A stretch of DNA of 19,155 bases, from NCBI GenBank assembly GCA_964398055.1, contig CAYNLK010000085.1, positions 1-19,155 on the forward strand, given 5' to 3'. Origin of the DNA: CAYNLK01 sp964398055 (lineage in GTDB: Bacteria > Chloroflexota > Anaerolineae > 4572-78 > J111). Positions 13,011 to 19,155 of this stretch are shown piece after piece. Each line of letters starts with the position of its first letter. The first letter of the stretch is position 1. Under the pieces are notes generated by a model. That model saw only the letters and a program-made list of their open reading frames with translations. It had not been told where the DNA came from and made no database searches. A program made the translations under genes and the position numbers.

Positions 13011-14744
13011 ATGTTAAAATCAATTCTGACCGATAAACAAGAAGAGCTACTCAAGCAAGAGCGCCAATGGTTGGCCGATTTGCAAATGATTCTGGCCAAA
13101 CTGGGCGCGTCGTCGGATGATCAAACTACGCTTACCCGCTCCATCCAGCAGTTAGAAGAACTGTTCCTGCTGGTGGTCGTCGGCGAATTCAATGCCGGCA
13201 AAAGCGCCTTCATCAACGCCTTGCTGGGAAAACCGTTTTTGCCGGAAGGGGTCACGCCGACCACCTCCCGGATCAATATATTGAAGTTTGGCGAATTCAG
13301 CCAACATCTGGCTCAGGACGCCCATCTGCAGGTCATTACTGAGCCGCTGGATATCTTGCGCCAGATCAGCATTGTCGACACGCCCGGTACCAACGCCATC
13401 ATCAGAGAGCACCAGACCATCACCGAGCAGTTTGTGCCCCGCTCCGACCTGGTCCTATTCATCACCTCGGCCGATCGGCCCTTCACCGAGAGTGAGCGCG
13501 CCTTCCTGTCCCAGATCAAAGAGTGGGGCAAGAAAGTGGTGCTGGTTATCAACAAGGTTGACATCCTTGAGACCGAAACCGAATTGGCTGAGGTGGTCAA
13601 TTTTGTGCGGGAGAATGGTACGGTCTTGCTGGGCACCACCCCCGATATTTTTCCGGTCAGCGCCCGGCAGGCGCTGCGGGCCAAACAGGGCGACCCGGCC
13701 CGCTGGGCGACCAGCCGCTTTGAACCGCTGGAGCGCTATATTCACGATACCCTGGACGAAACTAGCCGGCTGCGCTTGAAATTTTTGAATCCGCTGGGGG
13801 TGGGCGACCGCCTGGTCAAAAAATACGCCGACGTCACCGCCAACCGGCTGGCTTTGCTGGCCGATGATTTTGAAACGTTGGATAACCTGGAGCGGCAGCT
13901 TGACCAATATCGCCGGGATCTCAAGCGCGATTTTGAGTTCCGGCTGGCCGATATCGAGAATGTGCTGTACGACATGGAGAAGCGGGGCCACGTTTATTTT
14001 GATGAAACGATGCGGCTGGGCCGGATATTTGATCTCTTGAATAAGCAGCGCATCCAACAGGGTTTTGTGGAGCAGGTGGTGGCCGATGCGCCGCAGGTGA
14101 TCGAGCAGAAGGTCAACGAGTTGATTGACTGGCTGGTTAATTCCGATTTGCGGCAGTGGCACGCGGTGATGAATTACCTGGAGCAGCGTAAACAAGAGTA
14201 TGAAGATCGCCTCATTGGCGACATGGGCGGCAGCTTTCGTTACGACCGGGATCACCTGATCGACTCGGTCGGTAAGTCGGCCCAGCGAGTGGTGGAGACC
14301 TACGATGTGTCGGCGGAGGCCAGAAAAATTGGCTCCAGTGCTCAGATGGCCGTAGCCGAAACTGCGGCCGCGGAGATCGGGGCGATTGGCCTGGGGGCGA
14401 TCATTACGATGTTGGCGACGACGGCAGCTACCGATGTGACCGGTATTTTGGCGGCCAGTGTGGTGGCGGCGCTCGGTTTATTCGTTATTCCCGCCCGGAG
14501 GCAGGCGGCCAAGAAAGAGATGGTCGAACGGGTGGCGACGCTGCGGGTCCAGTTGACCTCGGCCATTACGGCCCAATTTGAGAAAGAGCTGCAAAAAAGC
14601 TTGCAGCGGATCAATGAAGCCATTGCGCCCTACACTCGCTTTGTCCGGGCCGAGCAGGAGAAACTCCGGCAGATGCAGGCCGAATTAACGGAAGCCGAGC
14701 AGATGCAGGGCCGGTTGCGGGCGGAGATTGAACGGCTGGTGTGA
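13011..14744 (+). CDS. Bacterial dynamin-like GTPase
   Basis: 577 aa from the ATG at 13011. An in-frame GTG at 12960 lies inside the palindrome and was rejected. GTPase motifs are G1 GEFNAGKS (58-65), G2 Thr in VTPTTSR (81-87), G3 DTPG (123-126) and G4 NKVD (181-184). A long helical stalk follows, with a hydrophobic Ala/Gly-rich pair of helices (about 450-500; IGLGAIITMLATTAA, LAASVVAALGLFVIPARR) that would serve as the membrane paddle. The C-terminal coiled coil (RAEQEKLRQMQAELTEAEQ) closes the stalk. Bacterial dynamins remodel or repair membranes. It overlaps the next gene by 4 nt (GTGA), suggesting coupled translation. The start has no strong Shine-Dalgarno. Confidence 0.9.
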   Translation: MLKSILTDKQEELLKQERQWLADLQMILAKLGASSDDQTTLTRSIQQLEELFLLVVVGEFNAGKSAFINALLGKPFLPEGVTPTTSRINILKFGEFSQHLAQDAHLQVITEPLDILRQISIVDTPGTNAIIREHQTITEQFVPRSDLVLFITSADRPFTESERAFLSQIKEWGKKVVLVINKVDILETETELAEVVNFVRENGTVLLGTTPDIFPVSARQALRAKQGDPARWATSRFEPLERYIHDTLDETSRLRLKFLNPLGVGDRLVKKYADVTANRLALLADDFETLDNLERQLDQYRRDLKRDFEFRLADIENVLYDMEKRGHVYFDETMRLGRIFDLLNKQRIQQGFVEQVVADAPQVIEQKVNELIDWLVNSDLRQWHAVMNYLEQRKQEYEDRLIGDMGGSFRYDRDHLIDSVGKSAQRVVETYDVSAEARKIGSSAQMAVAETAAAEIGAIGLGAIITMLATTAATDVTGILAASVVAALGLFVIPARRQAAKKEMVERVATLRVQLTSAITAQFEKELQKSLQRINEAIAPYTRFVRAEQEKLRQMQAELTEAEQMQGRLRAEIERLV

Positions 14745-15679
14745 ATGAAGCGAAGAGCGTGAAGCGTGGAGCGGAGAGGGTGAAGCGCGAAATATTGTTG
14801 GTGACCGGGGGGAGCAGTTACCTGGGCCGGCATTTGACCGTCAGAGCGGCTGAGAAATATACAGTTTTTACCACTTATCACCACCACCCCGATCAAATTC
14901 GAGCCGGCCAGCCTCTGCCCCTGGATCTGGCCGACCGAGCCGCGGTGCTGCACCTCTTTGAAATGGTGCGTCCCCAGGCGGTTATCCACGCCGCCGCCAT
15001 CAACCCCGGCGGCGATGATGGCGCGATGGCCGATGTGAATGCCGCCGGGTCGGGGTATGTAGCCGAAGGGGCCGCAGCCGTGGGAGCGCGGCTGGTGCAC
15101 GTCTCCACCGATGTGGTCCACAATGGTCAAAATGCTCCCTACGCCGACGACGCGCCCCCTACCCCGCTCAACCGGTATGGCCGGAGCAAGGCCGCAGCCG
15201 AAGCCGCCGTAGCTGAGCTTTGCCCCCAGGCGGTAATTGTCCGAACCTCGTTGATTTATGGATTGCAGGAAATGGATCGGGGCACAGCCGGTTTTGCCCA
15301 ACGGTTGGTGCAGGGCGAAGGGTTGGTGCTGTTTAGTGACGTTGTTCGCCAGCCGGTCTGGGTGGAGACGTTGAGCCAGGCGTTGCTTAAGCTGATCGAG
15401 CTGGATTTCGCCGGGTTCGTCAATGTGGCCGGTCGCCAGGCGTTGACGCGAGCAGAATTTGGCCGCAGGATGCTGGCCTACTGGGGAGTTGATGGCCTTG
15501 ACCGCATAACTTCCGGTCGAGCGGCCGATGTATCTGAGTCCATCCCGTTGGATTTACGTCTTACCGTTGAAAGGGGCGAAACTCTGCTTCAAATGACCTT
15601 TCCCGGGGTGGATGAGGTGTTGGCCAACCACGCCCTATCTTCCCCGGCCACCAGTCAGTCAACCTCTCTTCGGTTGTAA
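14741..15679 (+). CDS. RmlD-like NAD(P)-dependent reductase/epimerase (extended SDR)
   Basis: 312 aa from GTG 14741, which overlaps the dynamin stop. A second in-frame GTG at 14780 gives 299 aa, has GGAG 8 nt upstream and starts right at the Rossmann fold, so it may be the true start. The NAD(P)-binding loop is TGGSSYLG (22-29). The catalytic set is STD (122-124) with Y146 and K150 in YGRSKAAAE. LVHVSTDVVHNG and IVRTSLIYGL are typical of dTDP-4-dehydrorhamnose reductase relatives. No other rhamnose or sugar-nucleotide genes are nearby, so the substrate is open. The first 15 residues are encoded by a heptamer array and show a seven-residue repeat (AKSVKRG / AERVKRE). Confidence 0.85.
   Translation: MNEAKSVKRGAERVKREILLVTGGSSYLGRHLTVRAAEKYTVFTTYHHHPDQIRAGQPLPLDLADRAAVLHLFEMVRPQAVIHAAAINPGGDDGAMADVNAAGSGYVAEGAAAVGARLVHVSTDVVHNGQNAPYADDAPPTPLNRYGRSKAAAEAAVAELCPQAVIVRTSLIYGLQEMDRGTAGFAQRLVQGEGLVLFSDVVRQPVWVETLSQALLKLIELDFAGFVNVAGRQALTRAEFGRRMLAYWGVDGLDRITSGRAADVSESIPLDLRLTVERGETLLQMTFPGVDEVLANHALSSPATSQSTSLRL
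14743..14791 (+). repeat. Heptamer tandem array spanning a gene junction
   Basis: Seven consecutive 7-mers fill 49 nt: GAATGAA, GCGAAGA, GCGTGAA, GCGTGGA, GCGGAGA, GGGTGAA, GCGCGAA. The array begins inside the dynamin stop codon and extends to the Rossmann-fold codons of the reductase. It supplies both candidate GTG starts' surroundings and a GGAG that can act as ribosome binding site. Confidence 0.75.
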
Positions 15680-15712
15680 CCAATTAACAAAACAACTAAC
15701 CAACCCATTCCA

Positions 15713-15741
15713 TTGTCACGCGGGAAGAGCCGTGCTAAAAT
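15713..15741 (+). promoter_or_regulatory. Sigma-70 promoter for the kai-linked gene run
   Basis: TTGTCA (15713-15718), a 17-nt spacer and TAAAAT (15736-15741). The first gene starts at 15783, about 35 nt after the expected transcript start. Confidence 0.65.
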
Positions 15742-15765
15742 CTCACCATGAAGTAATCGGTGAGA
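15741..15765 (+). promoter_or_regulatory. Inverted repeat at the start of the kai-linked transcript
   Basis: TCTCACC and GGTGAGA form a perfect 7-bp inverted repeat with an 11-nt centre, beginning at the last base of the -10 box. It could be an operator overlapping the start point or a 5' leader hairpin. Confidence 0.4.
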
Positions 15766-15782
15766 GATGTAAGTAGGTTTTT

Positions 15783-16022
15783 ATGGCTCCGTTTGAGATG
15801 TTGGTCATTCCCATAGAATTTATCTTTAGAAGCCCTTTGGGGATTCTGTTGATGATTGCTATCTCGGCGGGGCTGCTGCGGCTGATCGTGTGGCGAGAAA
15901 AGATGTTGGCCGATCAGTGGTCGCCGGAAGATAAAGTGCGCAGCAGCCAGATGTGGTCGATTATTCTGGTGATATTGTTGATTGCCAGCGGTTGCGCTTT
16001 CTATGCCGTCAGGCTGCCTTGA
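15783..16022 (+). CDS. Small two-helix membrane protein
   Basis: 79 aa. Two hydrophobic helices are seen: about 6-35 (with SPLGILLMIAISAGLLRLIV) and about 57-77 (MWSIILVILLIASGCAFYAV). A charged cytoplasmic-looking loop (WREKMLADQWSPEDKVRS) separates them. The start is the first ATG after a weak AGTAGG. It is first in the run leading to kaiB and kaiC, 21 nt before the metallopeptidase gene. No family is recognised and no function can be given. Confidence 0.65.
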   Translation: MAPFEMLVIPIEFIFRSPLGILLMIAISAGLLRLIVWREKMLADQWSPEDKVRSSQMWSIILVILLIASGCAFYAVRLP

Positions 16023-16043
16023 GCCAGCTGATCCGGGATTGGG

Positions 16044-16424
16044 ATGATGGTTAAATTTACGCCCGAAGAATTTGAGCAACTGGTGGTCGAGGCCCTGGAC
16101 AAATTGCCTGACTATTTCCAGCAAAAATTGCAGAATATCGAGGTGGTAGTGGCCGATTGGCCCACTTCAGCCGAGTTACAGGCGGTGGGCCTGAAACCGG
16201 GTCAACTTCTGTTCGGCCTGTATCAGGGTATACCTTTAACCCGGCGCTCCAGCCATTATGGTCTGGTTTTACCAGACAAGATTACCATTTACCGGTTGCC
16301 TATCGAGCAGGTGTGCCGGACTGGTGAACAGGTTATTCAGCGGGTTCAGCATACGGTTAAACACGAAATTGCTCATCATTTTGGGATTAGTGATGATCGT
16401 CTGCGCCAGTTGGGGGCATATTAG
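16044..16424 (+). CDS. Zincin_1-type small metallopeptidase (HExxHxxGxxD)
   Basis: 126 aa, normal for the PF06262-type family. The C-terminal HEIAHHFGISDDRL carries H107, E108, H111, G114 and D117, an extended zinc-binding HExxHxxGxxD. The N-terminal half contains FEQLVVEALDKLPDYFQQKL and GLYQGIPLTRR, which are typical of the family. Cytoplasmic, no signal peptide. ATG codons at 16044 and 16047 are both possible starts. Family members are widespread in Actinobacteria and Chloroflexi, with no firmly known substrate. It precedes the PAS/KaiA-like gene by 55 nt in the same direction. Confidence 0.85.
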   Translation: MMVKFTPEEFEQLVVEALDKLPDYFQQKLQNIEVVVADWPTSAELQAVGLKPGQLLFGLYQGIPLTRRSSHYGLVLPDKITIYRLPIEQVCRTGEQVIQRVQHTVKHEIAHHFGISDDRLRQLGAY

Positions 16425-16479
16425 CTTGAGCTGGGGTGAGGCAGCGCCGGGCCAGGGAGTTGCGCGAGGACAACAGATT

Positions 16480-17706
16480 ATGCCTGCCAGTGAAGAAAAA
16501 CTCAGGTTGCTTTTTGAGCTATTGCCGGTTGGCATCTCAATTTTGGATCGGGATCGAAACATTCTGGTGTTCAACCCGGCTCTGGAACGATTATTGGGTC
16601 TATCCCAGGCAGAATTGTTGAACCGGACTTACACCAAACGTCAATATATTAACGTGGATGGTACGGAGTTATCCGCAGAGGAATTTCCAAGTAACCGGGC
16701 GGTGGTTGAACAGCGTCCTATTGAGAATGTGGAAATAGGGGTAATTAAAGAAGATGGCGAGATCATCTGGACCAATGTCAGCGCGGTGCCGGTTGATCTG
16801 CCGGATTGGCAGGTTGTAGTTGTAACTTCTGATATTACCAGCCGCAAACGGGCCGAGGAAGCCCTGCGCCGGGAACGGGACTTGTTAGAGCGAGTGATGG
16901 AAACCAGCCCGGTGGGGATCACCCTGGTGAATCGGGCCGGGCAAATCACTTTTGCCAATGCCACCGCTGAAAAGATACTTGGTCTGACTAAAAGTGAGAT
17001 TACTCAACTCACCTACAATGACCCGGCCTGGCAAATTACCGATTATGACGGCCAGCCTATGCCGGATGAAGCCCTTCCCTTTCGGCGGGTTATGGCTACT
17101 GGCCAGCCCATCTACGATGTACGTCATGCTATTAGATGGCCGAACGGTCGCCGCAAGCTACTGTCGATCAACGCCGCGCCCCTTTTTAACCCCTCATGTA
17201 GAGTAGACGGGCTGGTTGCTACTATTGAAGATGTGACCGAGCGGGTTGAGGAAGAGGAACATCAGCGCCAGGAATTGAAGCACAAACTCGAGGCCCTAGA
17301 CCTATTATCAGCGTCCCCCCAGACCACTATAACGGCGCAAATGTTTGGCCAGTCGCCGCTGCACATCACCGCGCCGGAAATTTTTGCTGAACTGGTTGAA
17401 CAGTATGACCAACTCATCGAACTTGCCTTAGAGCAGCGGGTCTATAAAGTAGAGTATCCTATTTCAGATACTCTGCGGGCGATTGCCCAGCGTTTGGGCG
17501 TACTGCAAGCCAGACCACGCGATGTAGTGGAAATTCATAGCGTTGCTTTACGGCAAAAAGTCGAAGGCGCCAATGCCAGCAAAACCAAAGCCTATGTGGA
17601 AGAAAGCCAGTTGATTGCCCTCGAATTGATGGGCTACTTAACCGCATTTTATCGCAATCACGCGTTGGGAAACTATAGGCCCAATCTTCCCTCTCCACAA
17701 GGATAA
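16480..17706 (+). CDS. PAS-PAS protein with KaiA/RsbU_N-like C-terminal domain
   Basis: 408 aa from the ATG at 16480 (GAGGA about 10 nt upstream). The longer frame from 16258 would overlap the metallopeptidase gene by 167 nt and was rejected. Order: PAS1 (about 5-122; LLPVGISILDRDRNILVFN), PAS2 (about 132-255; TSPVGITLVNRAGQITFAN), a Glu-rich coiled coil (254-275), then an all-helical domain (about 297-396). The last domain has EQYDQLIELALEQRVYK, VVEIH at 349-353 and AYVEESQLIALELMGYLTAFYR. This resembles the KaiA C-terminal dimerisation/KaiC-binding domain and its structural relative, the RsbU N-terminal domain. There is no kinase, phosphatase or DNA-binding domain. It sits 10 nt upstream of kaiB. 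Seen: domain order and motifs. Inferred: a KaiA-like or Kai-linked signalling role. No obvious PAS cofactor residue can be named. Confidence 0.75.
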   Translation: MPASEEKLRLLFELLPVGISILDRDRNILVFNPALERLLGLSQAELLNRTYTKRQYINVDGTELSAEEFPSNRAVVEQRPIENVEIGVIKEDGEIIWTNVSAVPVDLPDWQVVVVTSDITSRKRAEEALRRERDLLERVMETSPVGITLVNRAGQITFANATAEKILGLTKSEITQLTYNDPAWQITDYDGQPMPDEALPFRRVMATGQPIYDVRHAIRWPNGRRKLLSINAAPLFNPSCRVDGLVATIEDVTERVEEEEHQRQELKHKLEALDLLSASPQTTITAQMFGQSPLHITAPEIFAELVEQYDQLIELALEQRVYKVEYPISDTLRAIAQRLGVLQARPRDVVEIHSVALRQKVEGANASKTKAYVEESQLIALELMGYLTAFYRNHALGNYRPNLPSPQG

Positions 17707-17716
17707 AGGAGTGATG

Positions 17717-17989
17717 ATGACAGATAAAATAATGCTGAAACTTTACATTACCGGCCATACCCCCCGGTCTGAACAGGCTATCTCTAATCTGCGCCGGATT
17801 TGTGAAGAAAGGCTATCGGAACAGTACGAATTGGAGATCGTGGATATTTTGGAACAGCCTGACCTGGCCGAACAAGAGAAGATCATTGCCACTCCAACCC
17901 TGATTCGGGTGTCGCCTCCGCCGGCCCGGCGCGTAATAGGCGACCTGTCGGATACTAAGAAGGTCTTATTTGGTTTAAGCTTGTATTAA
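17717..17989 (+). CDS. kaiB: KaiB clock-type protein
   Basis: 90 aa from the ATG at 17717, chosen because AAAGGAG (17705-17711) leaves 5 nt; GTG 17711 and ATG 17714 are in frame but too close to it. KLYITGHTPRSEQAISNLRR starts near residue 8. The family signature ATPTLIRVSPPPARRVIGDLSD follows, then KVLFGLSLY at the end. In cyanobacteria, fold-switched KaiB binds KaiC CI and sequesters KaiA. This protein ends earlier than cyanobacterial KaiB (about 102 aa) and lacks their acidic tail. The kaiC start is 27 nt downstream. Confidence 0.93.
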   Translation: MTDKIMLKLYITGHTPRSEQAISNLRRICEERLSEQYELEIVDILEQPDLAEQEKIIATPTLIRVSPPPARRVIGDLSDTKKVLFGLSLY

Positions 17990-18016
17990 ACATCTCCTTA
18001 GGAGCAGGACAAAAAA

Positions 18017-19111
18017 ATGACGAGTAATGCCAAGTCACAATTGCCTATAGCAAAATTGGAAACCGGTATTGAAGGCTTTGATCTAGTCGCCGAAGGAGGC
18101 CTGCCCACTGGCCGGACAACATTGGTATCGGGAACGGCTGGCAGCGGTAAAACCGTGTTTGCCGCCCAGTTTTTGGCCGAAGGGATTATGAAAGCTGGTC
18201 AGAACGGTGTATTTGTGACATTTGAAGAGTCGGCCGAAGATATCCGCAAAAATATCATTTCGTTGGGGTGGGATGTACCGGCCTGGGAGTCGTCTGGCCG
18301 ATGGTTGTTTGTGGATGTTTCGCCGCAAACCGGGGAGGAATCGATTGTGACCGGTGAGTATGACCTGGGGGCGCTGTTAGTGCGAGTTGAGAATGCGGTT
18401 CGCCAGATCAACGCTACCCGTGTCTCAATGGACTCGTTGGGAGCTATTTTTAGCCGCTTTGATAACAGCACCGTTGTTCGCAGTGAGTTGTTGCGGATTG
18501 CCACGGCCCTTAAACAACTGGGGGTTACCGCCGTTATGACCGCCGAGCGGAGTCGCGAATACGGCGATATCACCCGCTACGGGGTTGAAGAGTTTGTGGC
18601 TGATAATGTGGTCGTCTTACGCAATGTGTTAGAAGGCGAGAAGCGTCGCCGCACAGTGGAAATTCTCAAATTTCGCGGCACCAATCATCATAAGGGTGAA
18701 TATCCGCTCACCATTATTCCGGGTAAGGGAATTGTGGTTATTCCCCTTTCATCGCTAGAATTGAGACAAAAATCGTCCGATGTCCGCATCACTTCCGGTA
18801 ACCCGGAGCTCGATCGTATGTGCGGCGGGGGTTTCTTTCGCGACTCGATTATTTTGGTTTCGGGGGCAACCGGTACCGGCAAAACTCTGATTTCGACCGA
18901 GTTCATTGCCGGCGGGGTGGAAAATGATGAACGTTGCTTACTGTTTGCTTTTGAGGAGAGCCGCGAACAGCTTTTTCGTAATGCGATCGGCTGGGGGAGA
19001 GACTTTGAGCAGATGGAACGGGAAGGCAAGCTCAAGGTCATATGCGATTATCCGGAAACAGCCGGTCTTGAAGACCATTTGCTCAAAATGCGCAAGACGA
19101 TAGGCCCTTAA
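18017..19111 (+). pseudogene. kaiC: KaiC, truncated in the second ATPase domain
   Basis: The frame gives 364 aa where KaiC is normally about 500-520. CI is complete: Walker A GTAGSGKT (39-46), catalytic FEES (69-72), Walker B Asp in RVSMDSLG (D139). CII has Walker A GATGTGKT (283-290) and FEES (312-315). It breaks off after LEDHLLKMRKTI at a TAA (19109-19111) lying inside the palindrome GGCCCTTAAGGGCC (19103-19116). The CII Walker B, phosphorylation-site region and A-loop/tail are therefore missing. No KaiC continuation is seen in any plus-strand frame of the last 44 bases. It may be a real truncation, an insertion, or a contig-end artefact. AGGAG lies 13 nt upstream of the ATG. Confidence 0.8.
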
Positions 19112-19139
19112 GGGCCACACATCGACAAAAAATTGTCGA
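19103..19139. repeat. 14-bp palindrome and adjacent hairpin at the kaiC break
   Basis: GGCCCTTAAGGGCC (19103-19116) is perfectly self-complementary. It is followed by TCGACAA-AAAA-TTGTCGA (19122-19139), a 7-bp hairpin. They coincide with the point where KaiC similarity ends, so they could mark an element boundary or a recombination point. No transposase or target-site duplication can be tested at the window edge. Confidence 0.5.
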
Positions 19140-19155
19140 AAGAGTTGTTGATGAA

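Noticed and set aside
13455..14255. 266-codon open frame on the minus strand inside the dynamin gene
   Set aside because: Antisense to a well-supported GTPase gene, with no domain signal; considered a codon-bias shadow.
16258..16479. Long N-terminal extension of the PAS/KaiA-like protein
   Set aside because: It overlaps the metallopeptidase gene by 167 nt in another frame and has no domain. ATG 16480 has GAGGA upstream and begins right before PAS1.

Overview
The window looks like a chromosomal fragment of an uncultured Chloroflexota bacterium, most likely from the Anaerolineae/Caldilineae side. This is inferred from gene content and style: an ABC1/UbiB kinase, a B12-domain radical SAM protein, an SPFH protein carrying a GYF_2 domain, a membrane HExxH protein with a Pro/Thr-rich stalk, a bacterial dynamin and a kaiB-kaiC cluster. 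The intergenic regions are rich in palindromes and heptamer repeats. Coding is dense on both strands and moderately GC-rich. No rRNA, tRNA, CRISPR array or complete insertion sequence was seen. No gene-free stretch exceeds 300 bases.

Layout. Positions 1-252 (-) hold the start of an SppA-like signal peptide peptidase that runs off the left edge; it is divergent from an ABC1/UbiB-type kinase (382-2178, +). A membrane HAMP-adenylate cyclase (2184-3347, -) converges on the kinase with only 5 nt between stops. Next come a TIGR03960-type radical SAM protein (3616-5592, +), hypoxanthine phosphoribosyltransferase (5696-6241, -), a membrane-anchored HExxH protein (6448-8016, -) and a STAS-domain protein (8145-8558, +). 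A three-gene minus-strand group follows: coiled-coil protein (10490-11017), nucleotidyltransferase-like protein (9950-10471) and SPFH-GYF_2 protein (8647-9762). Prolyl-tRNA synthetase (11220-12950), a dynamin-like GTPase (13011-14744) and an RmlD-like reductase (14741-15679) run on the plus strand. The right end is a co-directional run starting from a good sigma-70 promoter at 15713: small membrane protein, Zincin_1 metallopeptidase, PAS-PAS protein with a KaiA/RsbU_N-like C-terminus, kaiB, and a kaiC that stops about 150 residues early.

The most interesting part is the right end. The gene directly before kaiB ends in a domain that resembles the KaiA C-terminal domain (VVEIH motif, a helical YVEES...LELMGYLTAFYR tail) and begins with two PAS domains. 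This makes it a candidate sensor-coupled KaiA analogue outside cyanobacteria. The downstream kaiC keeps CI and the CII Walker A but is cut at a 14-bp perfect palindrome before the CII Walker B and phosphorylation region, 44 bases from the window edge.

Two intergenic themes recur. First, three sequence-unrelated palindromes share one geometry: a 15-16 bp stem with a 3-nt loop (3456-3490, 6293-6325, 12957-12991). Second, three arrays have a strict 7-nt period (5599-5697, 8568-8637, 14743-14791). Two of these arrays switch strand in the middle, and one supplies the start codon and first codons of a gene. The proS leader also holds a terminator-like hairpin between promoter and start codon.
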